Shown here one piece after another: positions 1 through 5,795 of a DNA stretch of 20,211 nucleotides. The stretch comes from a virus, in IMG/VR virus record IMGVR_UViG_3300011114_000319, positions 1 to 20,211 of that record. One strand, given 5' to 3'. Position numbers and translations under genes: made by a program. Under the pieces are notes generated by a model. That model was not told the DNA's origin, did no database searches, and saw nothing but the letters and a program-made list of their open reading frames with translations. Each line of letters begins with the position of its first letter. The stretch's first letter is position 1.

Positions 1-198
1 AGTTGTTTTAGCTGCTGGCTGTGCGCGACGATTAATGTTACCTACAGACATATTAACTGTGTTTGCATCACTGTGGTCAGGGCCAGAACCGGGGTTGTCA
101 GTAGCTTTAACAACTTTACCAGTCATAGTATGGGGTGTAGCGTAGACCGCAGCATCGCCAACTTCTTTACCCATTATTTTTTTGCTAAATGTAGCCAT
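1..198 (-). CDS. Hypothetical small phage protein, C-terminus cut by window edge
   Basis: I do not recognise this protein. The reading frame opens at an ATG on the minus strand with a good ribosome binding site (TGGAGG six bases upstream) and stays open for 66 codons to the left edge, so the C-terminus is missing. The visible part begins MATFSKKIMGKEVGDAAVY and is soluble, rich in Thr, Ala, Asn and Val, with no membrane segment or known motif. It lies two bases after the stop of the next gene upstream in the leftward virion operon, so it is probably co-expressed with late genes. A role as a minor virion component is inference from position only. Confidence 0.7.
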   Translation of the reverse strand, partial: MATFSKKIMGKEVGDAAVYATPHTMTGKVVKATDNPGSGPDHSDANTVNMSVGNINRRAQPAAKTT

Positions 199-200
199 GA

Positions 201-380
201 TTAGCCTCCACGCTGGTTAGCAACTTTAGCCATACCACGACCCATAGACTTCATGTTAGCGTTAGTTTTACCGCCTTTAGCAAGCTTAGTCATAGGCTTA
301 CCGGGATGCAGCTTTTTTTCGTGTTTGTGCACGGCTCCAGCCATCATTTTTTTGTCTTGTTTTAAATCCGCTTTATTCAT
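201..380 (-). CDS. Small Lys/Met-rich basic protein, 59 aa
   Basis: A 59-residue frame starts MNKADLKQDKKMMAGAVHKH and ends VANQRGG. It has a strong Shine-Dalgarno (TAAGGAG, spacing about 6) and lies between two coding genes of the same strand with almost no gap, which supports it as real despite its length. It is strongly basic: many Lys, a His cluster (HKHEKKLH, residues 18-25), several Met and a Gly/Lys patch (LAKGGK). There is no membrane segment. It belongs to the run of tiny Lys/Gly-rich proteins on the left of this window. Such proteins are common in aquatic phage late operons and have no known function. DNA binding or a place inside the virion is possible but only inferred from charge. 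Confidence 0.8.
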   Translation of the reverse strand: MNKADLKQDKKMMAGAVHKHEKKLHPGKPMTKLAKGGKTNANMKSMGRGMAKVANQRGG

Positions 381-390
381 TTTAAGCTCC

Positions 391-774
391 TTAAGATATC
401 GTTACTGTACCAACAAATGTCGTTGCCACCAAGTAATTTGGTGTCATTCCTGCATCAAAATTACTAGCCCCGCCTACAGGTGCCCAGCCCCATTGTATGT
501 CTCGTGAACCACCTGACAAATTACCAGCAGAGTTAACACCAGAAGTTACATACGTTGTATCCCTGCGGGGATTACGTAAGGCTTGTGGATCATCCACAGG
601 AAATGTACCCAACATTAACTGCGGCTGATCGGGATCAAAACACTCGGGGCAAACCAACAACTCGTATTTACGTTGTTTGATAATTTCCGTTTTTAATTGC
701 TTTAGTTTATATTGTTGCCCGCAGCGGTCACACTCCGCAATTGCAATTTTCCCAGAGGCAAAGCGATTACCCAT
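391..774 (-). CDS. Zinc-ribbon phage protein of unknown function, 127 aa
   Basis: The protein starts MGNRFASGK. A longer reading is possible upstream, but this ATG has a GAGG ribosome site and the extra 24 codons would lie inside the HNH gene. The N-terminal third holds two CxxC pairs, C15/C18 (CDRCG) and C42/C45 (CPEC), spaced as in a four-cysteine zinc ribbon, followed by a DPDQPQLMLG segment. The C-terminal half is Gly/Ser/Thr-rich and likely beta-structured, ending VGTVTIS. Its start overlaps the end of the upstream HNH gene by 8 bases, suggesting translational coupling in the late operon. A virion or connector-associated role fits the location but is not shown by any motif. The zinc ribbon is the only firm functional statement. 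Confidence 0.8.
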   Translation of the reverse strand: MGNRFASGKIAIAECDRCGQQYKLKQLKTEIIKQRKYELLVCPECFDPDQPQLMLGTFPVDDPQALRNPRRDTTYVTSGVNSAGNLSGGSRDIQWGWAPVGGASNFDAGMTPNYLVATTFVGTVTIS

Positions 775-1291
775 GCTGCACCTCGTACTTATTTTTTTTC
801 TGAATGTTATCAATCCCGCGAATAACGCGCAAATTATTTGGCACATGCAGCCCAGAAACGCTTGTGCCCTGCAATGGGATTACGTGATCAACATGCCACG
901 ACTCAGCGTTTTCTCGTGTATACATGGCCGCCAACTGATACAAACATTTAATTTTCAATTTATCAAAAGACGTCAGCCAATTAGGCGTTCTTTGCTTCAC
1001 AACTTTTTTTCTGGCGGCACACAGAGCGTTTATCTTCCCTTTGTTATTGGCGCGGTAAAGTTTTTTTGCCAAAAGTGCGGCTTCTTTGTGTTTTTGATAC
1101 GAAGCTCGTTTAGTAATTTTGACCTGTTCATTTTCAGATGTTGTACGGCGCATAGCTTTTGCAACTTTATCGCACTCCGTGCACACACGGTCACTTACGC
1201 GCCGCAAAGCTACATGCCCGTTCACACATGGCACACCCGTGCAATAATGCGTTAACGTTTTGGCTTGCGCTTCTTTGCGGCTAATTTGCAT
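767..1291 (-). CDS. HNH endonuclease with N-terminal zinc-binding segment, 174 aa
   Basis: This is an HNH-family nuclease. The C-terminal part carries the beta-beta-alpha metal signature: SWHVDHVIPL (H133, D135, H136) followed by LHVPNNLRVI with the conserved Asn (N152/N153), which binds the catalytic metal in the family. The N-terminus has the pattern YCTGVPCVNGH...RVCTEC (C17, C22, H26, C37, C40), typical of phage HNH proteins of the homing type that begin with a zinc-bound module. The middle is Lys/Ala-rich and helical. The start codon overlaps the connector gene's stop (TGATG), and its stop overlaps the next start by 8 bases. It is therefore fully embedded in the virion operon with no promoter of its own. 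Homing activity, packaging-associated cleavage or host-DNA nicking are all possible; the sequence does not decide. Confidence 0.9.
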   Translation of the reverse strand: MQISRKEAQAKTLTHYCTGVPCVNGHVALRRVSDRVCTECDKVAKAMRRTTSENEQVKITKRASYQKHKEAALLAKKLYRANNKGKINALCAARKKVVKQRTPNWLTSFDKLKIKCLYQLAAMYTRENAESWHVDHVIPLQGTSVSGLHVPNNLRVIRGIDNIQKKNKYEVQHG

Positions 1292-2226
1292 CAGTAACCT
1301 CCGCCACTTCCAATAAACATCTGACGAGGAACAAACCTGATAGCTGCTTTCTCGCGGTCTTCACCTGCGGCTATGTCAAACGTCTCGTCATAAATTTGCT
1401 TGAGCATCTGGATACGTGGCATCAAATCAGGTGTTTTAACAGCAATGTGATATGCCAGACCAGCCACCAAAGATGGAAGAAAACGGAAATTCATATCCGC
1501 TGTTGTTGAACCTGCGCCAGCATCTTGTACCCTACGCAGTCTCCAATACACAAACTGATAGGTAGTAGAGTTATCAGGTGTAGGCCACACAGTCACAGCT
1601 GGTAGTTGAGGAACAAACACCGCAGTGCCGTCAGCTTGCGCAGCGGCTGTCGTATTGTTTTGTCCACGGAACACACCACCTAGGGTATTCCCTGATACAT
1701 ACGTGTAGTAGATATCTTCTGAACCAAGACGGATAAAACCTGAACCAGCTAGTCCAACCACCGTATTAAGCGTGATCGTGGTGTCCGTGGAGGTGAGGGC
1801 TCCGCTAAGAACCGAATCTGTTGGATTAACTTCTCCAGAAAGCCTTTGAACCCAAACTTGGATTGGACGGGCTTGTTGGAGTTTGTTAGGAATCGTGGCA
1901 TAAGTAGAAACACTGATACGTGTAATGGTCAAATCAGCTTGAGTAGACGCAGTATTAGAACCTGTACGGATAACCTGCTCAAGTAAATCAATAGTGTCTG
2001 TTGGTAAAGCATACGTCGCTAAGCCGGGAGTCAGAGTAATAACACCCTGCTCCATTGTCCACATGTTGATACCCTTGTTCTGCCACTCAATGGTCATCAA
2101 GTTCATGGAACGACGTGCTGTACGCAGGTCGTAGCCAGAACGCATTTCTCGGCCCGCACGCTCCCACGCTTCCCCGGCGATCTCCGTGAAGTCCATGTTA
2201 AACAGTGTGGTTCCGGTAGTGGTCAT
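1291..2226 (-). CDS. Head-tail connector (adaptor) protein with inserted beta domain, 311 aa
   Basis: A likely connector or adaptor that joins portal to tail. Residues 14-54 show the pattern of the P22 gp4/HK97 gp6-like helical adaptors: a helix with AGEAWERAGRE, an Arg-rich turn, then LMTIEWQNKGINMW. The C-terminal third (MNFRFLPSLVAGLAYHIAVK, residues 245-264, then LKQIYDETFDIAAGEDREKA) is helical and typical of the same phage family. Between the strand PIQVWVQRL (121-129) and PAVTVWPTPD (209-218) sits an extra segment of about 65 residues (140-204). It has the form IRLGSEDIYY...GNTLGGVFRGQNNTTAAAQADG, a beta-module motif seen in phage tail proteins. The start overlaps the upstream gene by ATGA and the stop overlaps the HNH start by TGATG. 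Family assignment rests on pattern recall. Confidence 0.75.
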   Translation of the reverse strand: MTTTGTTLFNMDFTEIAGEAWERAGREMRSGYDLRTARRSMNLMTIEWQNKGINMWTMEQGVITLTPGLATYALPTDTIDLLEQVIRTGSNTASTQADLTITRISVSTYATIPNKLQQARPIQVWVQRLSGEVNPTDSVLSGALTSTDTTITLNTVVGLAGSGFIRLGSEDIYYTYVSGNTLGGVFRGQNNTTAAAQADGTAVFVPQLPAVTVWPTPDNSTTYQFVYWRLRRVQDAGAGSTTADMNFRFLPSLVAGLAYHIAVKTPDLMPRIQMLKQIYDETFDIAAGEDREKAAIRFVPRQMFIGSGGGY

Positions 2227-2456
2227 CTAAATCCTGCCGTTTTCTTTGCAATGCTTTTTGGTTGAGCTACAAACTGTTTACCAGCGGCTTTTCCGGCTCG
2301 CTTGGCTTTAGTAGTTGCGGCGTATTCTTGAGAAGACAAAGATTTGATGGCTGCTTCAGGCAAATATCGCTCACCCGTCTTACTTGACGGTTTACCAGAC
2401 TTAGTGCGCCATTTCTGGTCACCCCAATCCTTGAGCGATTGTTGAGGAGCTTTCAA
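2223..2456 (-). CDS. Small basic conserved phage protein (KWRTKSGKPS family), 77 aa
   Basis: A 77-residue basic protein with the core SLKDWGDQKWRTKSGKPS followed by TGERYLPEAAI. I recognise this arrangement (Trp-rich start, KSGKPS, ERYLP) from small proteins of many aquatic phages and some large DNA viruses, where the function is unknown. It may match a Pfam domain of unknown function (possibly DUF5872). The C-terminal half is Lys/Ala-rich (KAKRAGKAAGKQ) and likely helical and nucleic-acid friendly. Its start overlaps the previous gene's stop by four bases and its stop overlaps the connector start (ATGA), so it is tightly coupled. Internal virion protein or DNA-binding accessory factor are inferences only. 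Confidence 0.85.
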   Translation of the reverse strand: MKAPQQSLKDWGDQKWRTKSGKPSSKTGERYLPEAAIKSLSSQEYAATTKAKRAGKAAGKQFVAQPKSIAKKTAGFR

Positions 2457-2740
2457 TCTCTATACCCTCCACCAGCATCTTTATATCGTTTAGCCATTAA
2501 CTGAGCTTTACGGGCTGACCATTGACCTGCGCCTGTGCCCTGCACTGCAGCAGCTTTAACACTGTTAAAAATCCGTTTACGTAAACCGGGTTTGGTGTAG
2601 TTGCCAGCTTCGTTTACCTTGGATTTTACTTCACCGCCTTCTTTGTATTGAGTAAAGTCAGTGTCATCCCGGCGTGTTTTTTTAACGCCTTTGGGCATTT
2701 TGTTGGGAGACATTACTCCCATTCCACGGCTTGCCATCAT
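2453..2740 (-). CDS. Small basic conserved phage protein (KVNEAGNYTKPG family), 95 aa
   Basis: The distinctive core is KSKVNEAGNYTKPGLRKRIF followed by GTGAGQWSARKAQLMAKRYK and a GGGY-type end. This pattern recurs in small proteins of marine and freshwater phages with no known function. It is rich in Lys, Arg and Gly and has no membrane segment. The start is uncertain: two adjacent ATGs open the frame, and further in-frame Met codons lie at residues 7 and 10. No clear ribosome site precedes the first, and the previous stop is only 3 bases away, so translation may depend on re-initiation. The stop overlaps the next start by four bases. A packaged or DNA-bound role is an inference from charge. 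Confidence 0.8.
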   Translation of the reverse strand: MMASRGMGVMSPNKMPKGVKKTRRDDTDFTQYKEGGEVKSKVNEAGNYTKPGLRKRIFNSVKAAAVQGTGAGQWSARKAQLMAKRYKDAGGGYRD

Positions 2741-2743
2741 AAT

Positions 2744-2998
2744 TTAACAGGCGTAACCGCCGCCTTTCATGGTAATCATAGTACCGCGAGTTTTACCTTT
2801 GGTACAGCAGCCATCAGCACGAGCAGAAGCTGAGCCGCCTTTAGCATAGCCACGTTGACCACGAACTGCGTCACGTGGGTCTTTTTTTTCAGGTGCATAC
2901 TCAGTATTAGTCAAAGACTTAGAGTAAGCCTTATCAGTATCCGCTTGCATTTTGCGGTCAGCCATTTCTTGCCGCGCTTGTTGTTCTGCTGGACTCAT
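2744..2998 (-). CDS. Small protein with CCTKGKTRGTM motif and C-terminal Cys, 84 aa
   Basis: Starts MSPAEQQARQEMADRK with an AGGAG ribosome site. The N-terminal half is charged and helical. The C-terminal half has a Gly-rich linker and a tail DGCCTKGKTRGTMITMKGGG ending in YAC. That tail is closely similar to the end of the next gene upstream (DGVATKGKTKGTMIKMSKGG, ending KAC), so the two proteins share a C-terminal module and both end in cysteine. I recall similar ADGC-x-KGKTKG tails in aquatic phage proteins of unknown function. It has no enzyme motif. Because the shared part is a tail on different N-termini, it could be a targeting or assembly tag, but this is speculation. Confidence 0.8.
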   Translation of the reverse strand: MSPAEQQARQEMADRKMQADTDKAYSKSLTNTEYAPEKKDPRDAVRGQRGYAKGGSASARADGCCTKGKTRGTMITMKGGGYAC

Positions 2999-3008
2999 TT
3001 AAGTCTCC

Positions 3009-3404
3009 TTAACAGGCTTTGCCACCTTTGGACATTTTGATCATTGTGCCTTTGGTTTTGCCTTTTGTAGCAACACCGTCACGGCTAGGGGCCGCTGTCT
3101 TAACTTTACCCATTGATGTCATACCGCCGCCAGCCATTTTTTTAGCCATGCCGCCTTTAGCCATCTTACCCTTGCCGTCGCCAACAAAAGCAGGTTTACC
3201 ATCTTTCATAGGCATGCCACCGTCTGCGTATCCACCCATATTCATCTTTTTCATATTGCCACCTTGTTTAAAAGTTTTGCCTTTATCGGCATTGTTGAAC
3301 TCTTTACCCACAGATTGTGGGACTCCTGCTTTCTTAGCAAACGCTGGGTTGTTAGCCACCGCCGCCATGAAATTGTGTTGCTTCTTACTTGTGCTCGGCA
3401 TCAT
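3009..3404 (-). CDS. Lys/Gly/Met-rich phage protein with SKKQHNFMAAVA start, 131 aa
   Basis: The N-terminus (STSKKQHNFMAAVANNPAFA, then KKAGVPQSVGKEFNNADKGK) is a recognisable short domain found at the start of many phage proteins of unknown function. Residues 45-95 are low complexity: GGNMKKMNMGGYADGGMPM and repeated KGGMAKKM units. The tail TKGKTKGTMIKMSKGGKAC matches the tail of the neighbouring 84-residue protein. Two adjacent ATGs are possible starts (3404 or 3401), and the first overlaps the upstream stop by four bases. A GGGG sequence just upstream may serve as ribosome site. The composition suggests a flexible, basic, non-enzymatic protein, probably in or on the virion; this is inference. 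Confidence 0.8.
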   Translation of the reverse strand: MMPSTSKKQHNFMAAVANNPAFAKKAGVPQSVGKEFNNADKGKTFKQGGNMKKMNMGGYADGGMPMKDGKPAFVGDGKGKMAKGGMAKKMAGGGMTSMGKVKTAAPSRDGVATKGKTKGTMIKMSKGGKAC

Positions 3405-3649
3405 TTCCCCGCTGAAAGAAGCTGGTCAATTTTTGCTTCAAGTTTGTTAAAGCGTTGGTCAATGTGGTTCGTAATGCGGTCAATTTCTGCTTGAGTAACG
3501 TTATCACGGGCAACCTCCTCACGTGTTTTGTTGAGCAAAATGCTAATGCGTGAAAGTTCCCTGAACTTTTCATTCATCATGTACGCTATCACTGCAATTA
3601 ACAGTGATATTGTAGATAGCCAAACGGTGTTTAAATCTAACAATTCCAT
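3401..3649 (-). CDS. Small membrane-anchored coiled-coil protein, 82 aa
   Basis: The N-terminus carries one hydrophobic segment (about residues 9-25, VWLSTISLLIAVIAYMM). A charged helix follows, with heptad-like spacing (NEKFRELSRISILLNKTREE and ITNHIDQRFNKLEAKIDQLL) up to the C-terminus. This is the layout of a single-pass membrane protein with a coiled-coil domain, likely an oligomer at the inner membrane. In a late operon such a protein could be a holin-like or spanin-like lysis factor, or an entry protein carried by the virion; neither is proven and no lysin lies beside it here. The start overlaps the upstream gene by 13 bases and the stop overlaps the next start, so translation is coupled on both sides. 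Confidence 0.8.
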   Translation of the reverse strand: MELLDLNTVWLSTISLLIAVIAYMMNEKFRELSRISILLNKTREEVARDNVTQAEIDRITNHIDQRFNKLEAKIDQLLSAGK

Positions 3650-3882
3650 GCCCTCAATGCTTTGTTAATCCGACTGTTTGGATCGTTGGCTGTCTTTGCA
3701 CTCGTTAGCTTCTTTTTCATGCCGCCCATCCTCGCACAGAAAGAGTCGCGCCGGGAGCCGCCTTCTGGCTGGGGAGGTTTCAAGTTCATGCCTTGCGCTT
3801 TCGCAGAGGCTCGGCCTTTGGCGTTCAGGCCGCCCTTCTCGGATTTGCCCTCTTTCCTCTGCCATGCAGGTGACTTAGCCAT
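3637..3882 (-). CDS. DUF6321-like basic protein ending in Cys, 81 aa
   Basis: The frame could be read ten codons further upstream, but the start MAKSPAWQRKEG fits the family pattern better and lies 8 bases inside the end of the upstream gene. The sequence AWQRKEGKSEKGGLNAKGRA, then LKPPQPEGGSRRDSFCARMG and KTANDPNSRINKALRAWNC, is a well-known phage and cyanophage small protein that I associate with DUF6321; the name is from memory. The function is unknown. It is strongly basic, with a conserved Cys inside SFCARM and a terminal Cys. It has no membrane segment or catalytic motif. The ribosome site is weak (GGTGGTG), suggesting coupling to the upstream gene. Confidence 0.85.
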   Translation of the reverse strand: MAKSPAWQRKEGKSEKGGLNAKGRASAKAQGMNLKPPQPEGGSRRDSFCARMGGMKKKLTSAKTANDPNSRINKALRAWNC

Positions 3883-4153
3883 AGAACACCACCGCTGTTG
3901 TTGATGCCGCACAAACTGCTGAAATGTTTGTGTTGCACTTTATTCCCTCTCCGGGAATTACAACGTTGATGGAGCCTGCCGCTGCGGGCGCAGTGAAAGA
4001 AAACTTAGCCGTGCCGCCCGTACCGTCGTTTAAAACCACAGTCCCACTAGATGCGTAGCTAATGGTCAAACCTTTAATGCGAGCAGGGCCAGCAAAAATG
4101 GTGGTAGTTGTTCCAGCAGCCGCCGATGCGGAGAGTACGTCAGTTTGCATCAT
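3875..4153 (-). CDS. Small beta-rich virion-type protein, 92 aa
   Basis: Starts MMQTDVLSASAAAGTTTTIF with a very good ribosome site (AAAGGAG, spacing 7). An upstream TTG is in frame but less likely. The protein is Ala/Thr/Gly/Ser-rich with alternating hydrophobic residues (LTISYASSGTVVLNDG, INVVIPGEGIKC, TTAVVFYG), as in small all-beta head decoration or tail-completion proteins. I know similar unnamed proteins from aquatic phages. A GGGGC-TTCG-GCCCC terminator lies just upstream on the same strand, and its U-tract abuts this gene's ribosome site. Expression may therefore be lower than, or uncoupled from, that of the gene before it. The virion role is inferred from composition and place. Confidence 0.75.
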   Translation of the reverse strand: MMQTDVLSASAAAGTTTTIFAGPARIKGLTISYASSGTVVLNDGTGGTAKFSFTAPAAAGSINVVIPGEGIKCNTNISAVCAASTTAVVFYG

Positions 4154-4167
4154 AATCAATCTCCTTT

Positions 4168-4187
4168 AAAAATGGGGCCGAAGCCCC
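4168..4187 (-). terminator. Hairpin terminator GGGGC-TTCG-GCCCC
   Basis: Read on the minus strand, a 5-bp GC stem closed by a TTCG tetraloop (4174-4187) is followed by ATTTTT. It sits between two virion genes, and the U-tract runs directly into the AAAGGAG ribosome site of the downstream gene. This looks like an attenuator that lets part of the transcription through. Two rightward terminators in this window use the same TTCG-loop design. Confidence 0.75.
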
Positions 4188-4196
4188 TTGGGTTGA

Positions 4197-4739
4197 TTAG
4201 GAGTTGGCAAATGGCGTAGCAACAGTGCCTGTGCCCAACACCATGCCAGTAACCATATACTTGTTAGCGGCAATGGCAACAATTTGCACCCATGAACCTG
4301 CAACACCACCAGTGGTAGTGCCATTTAAGTTAATAAAATCGTTAGCAGCGGCGGCTGAAAAACCAACCAAAGCGGCTCCGTCTGTATCGGTGTCGTTCAT
4401 AACGATTGTGCCAACGTATTTATCAGTGCCGTTAGTGCCAATCTTCAACGAGCTAGTGGAGATGGTAGTAGGAACCCAGATTGTGTAAATCACGCCTTCG
4501 TTGTTAACTGTGCTTGGGTCTTGACCGGGGCCAGATGTTGTGGAGTTAGTTGAAACGTTAATAGCTGGCAAAGTCAAAGTCAATGCTGCCGCCAAAGAAC
4601 CGCCAACAGAAATAATGCGACCGCCATGAGCTTCAGGGCTTAATGTGGTGCTAGATGTGATTTCAACAGTAGTGGCTGGGCCTTGTTGATAAATGCCGCC
4701 CAATGAACGAATTGGGCCTTGAAACGTAGTGCGTGCCAT
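4197..4739 (-). CDS. Putative virion structural (head) protein, 180 aa
   Basis: Begins MARTTFQGPIRSLGGIYQQG. The rest is rich in Thr, Ser, Gly, Ala and Val with predicted short strands (LTLTLPAINVSTN, GVIYTIWVPTTI, GSWVQIVAIAANKYMVTGM), typical of phage head decoration or minor capsid proteins. It has no enzyme motif, signal peptide or membrane segment. The start has AAGGA at good spacing. It is the first gene after the capsid gene and is separated from it by 137 bases holding a terminator, a possible promoter and an inverted repeat. It may therefore be separately controlled, as expected for a protein needed in large amounts. A terminator follows it. I do not recognise a named family. Confidence 0.75.
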   Translation of the reverse strand: MARTTFQGPIRSLGGIYQQGPATTVEITSSTTLSPEAHGGRIISVGGSLAAALTLTLPAINVSTNSTTSGPGQDPSTVNNEGVIYTIWVPTTISTSSLKIGTNGTDKYVGTIVMNDTDTDGAALVGFSAAAANDFINLNGTTTGGVAGSWVQIVAIAANKYMVTGMVLGTGTVATPFANS

Positions 4740-4764
4740 GATGTATTCCTTACATGCAAGTTGA

Positions 4765-4807
4765 GGTGTTCTGTCTGCATGTCGTCAGCCGGGACTGTCA
4801 GAACACC
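4765..4807. repeat. 9-bp inverted repeat in the leader after the capsid gene
   Basis: GGTGTTCTG at 4765-4773 is perfectly complementary to CAGAACACC at 4799-4807, with 25 bases between them. In the leftward transcript it would form a stem-loop 26 to 68 bases before the start codon of the 180-residue virion gene. It could be an RNA stability or regulatory hairpin or a protein-binding dyad. No protein partner is evident. Confidence 0.5.
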
Positions 4808-4828
4808 GGATAAGCCCGGGGTGAAAGC

Positions 4829-4857
4829 AATATACACGAAAAGAAAAAGAGGCACAA
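4829..4857 (-). promoter_or_regulatory. Possible sigma-70 promoter overlapping the capsid terminator
   Basis: On the minus strand TTGTGC (-35, 4852-4857) and TATATT (-10, 4829-4834) are separated by 17 bases. The -35 lies in the loop and stem of the terminator after the capsid gene. The pattern is close to consensus but AT-rich sequence makes chance matches likely. If real, it would restart transcription into the next virion gene. Confidence 0.35.
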
Positions 4858-4868
4858 GGCCTCTTTTT
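4837..4868 (-). terminator. Strong terminator after the major capsid gene
   Basis: A perfect 10-bp stem (AAAAAGAGGC at 4844-4853 paired with GCCTCTTTTT at 4859-4868) with a 5-base loop lies 9 bases past the capsid stop. On the minus strand the stem ends in TTTTT followed by CTTTTC, a classic Rho-independent signal. The A-tract/T-tract symmetry means it could also work rightward. Confidence 0.85.
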
Positions 4869-4876
4869 CATTTTCA

Positions 4877-5785
4877 TTAGGCTCCGGGTGAACCGAAAAT
4901 ACCTAAAGGATCAGACACACCGAAGCTGTAACGCTCACGGGCTTTGTAACGAACGTTACCTGTGTCAAAGTCGCCATCCATGCTGTTAGACAAGGGTGAA
5001 CGAACAAAGTGTTTCAGGCCGTTAGGTACGTCTGTAGTCAAGAACCAAGCATTGGTGTCAGTCAAATAGTGGTTAACGCAGTAACCTTCAGAGATTGAAC
5101 CATTGTTCTTCAATGCATTGATATCATTGTCAGCTGTAGAAACGCGAAGTTCGGTTTCGAGCAAACGTGTAGCAACGAATTGCAGTGCTGGTGGAATGAC
5201 CAATTTCTTGGGCTTAGCGGCGATCAACAAGCCACGCTCGTCTGTCCAAGCAGCAATTTGAATAACAGCATTTTCCAACGATGTTTCATTCAAGTCAGCG
5301 GCAGTGGAAGGAGTGTTGCTGTTAGTACCACCTGATACCAGTGGGTGAGCAGTAGAGCAAAGCACCACGCCGTCGCCGTATGTTGGGCCACCAGCAAAGG
5401 CATTGTTCAACACATAAGCGGCTTTAACCTGCTTGGTGTAAGCCATACCACGGGCCAAAGCCTTGGTATAACGTGAAGACAAAGAGTCATACAAGTTATC
5501 TTCCACAGCTTCCTCTGTGATGGAGAAGCCCATCGCAATGGTTTCGTGGGTGTAACGTGCAGTCCATGCTTCCTGTGCATTGTCATAAGCGATGGCAGAA
5601 CCCTCGTTTTTGACTGGTGCTTGACCAAAGCCAGACAGTTTTGTCTCTTCTTCAAAAGAACGCTCAGAAGTTTCGGTTTCATAAATTTCTTTATGTTCCT
5701 CACCATACTTGGCGTACTCCAGACCAAACAAAGCGTTTAAGCCGGGAAGAAGTTCTTTAAGTAGTTGTGCGCGTGAAATTGCCAT
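4877..5785 (-). CDS. Major capsid protein, Mu gpT-like, HK97 fold
   Basis: This 302-residue protein builds the icosahedral head. It resembles the major head subunit gpT family of Mu-like phages: an N-terminal segment LLPGLNALFGLEYAKYGEEH, then SAIAYDNAQEAWTARYTHET, AMGFSITEEAVEDNLYD, and the characteristic GDGVVLCSTAHPLVSGGTNS loop near the middle. Later come KPKKLVIPPALQFVATRLLE and DVPNGLKHFVRSPLS. Its length fits the family. The start MAISRAQLLKE has a ribosome site (AAGGAG), and a strong terminator follows the stop. Scaffold and two other head genes lie directly upstream in the operon in the usual order. An alternative non-capsid role is unlikely. Confidence 0.92.
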   Translation of the reverse strand: MAISRAQLLKELLPGLNALFGLEYAKYGEEHKEIYETETSERSFEEETKLSGFGQAPVKNEGSAIAYDNAQEAWTARYTHETIAMGFSITEEAVEDNLYDSLSSRYTKALARGMAYTKQVKAAYVLNNAFAGGPTYGDGVVLCSTAHPLVSGGTNSNTPSTAADLNETSLENAVIQIAAWTDERGLLIAAKPKKLVIPPALQFVATRLLETELRVSTADNDINALKNNGSISEGYCVNHYLTDTNAWFLTTDVPNGLKHFVRSPLSNSMDGDFDTGNVRYKARERYSFGVSDPLGIFGSPGA

Positions 5786-5795
5786 GATTTACTCC

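Noticed and set aside
391-846. Longer 151-residue reading of the zinc-ribbon gene
   Set aside because: The additional 24 codons lie inside the HNH gene, add a Cys/Phe-rich segment foreign to the rest and lack a ribosome site; the ATG at 774 has one.
4640-4855. A 71-codon leftward frame covering the capsid downstream region
   Set aside because: It overlaps the start of the 180-residue virion gene in another frame and runs through the terminator; no ribosome site.
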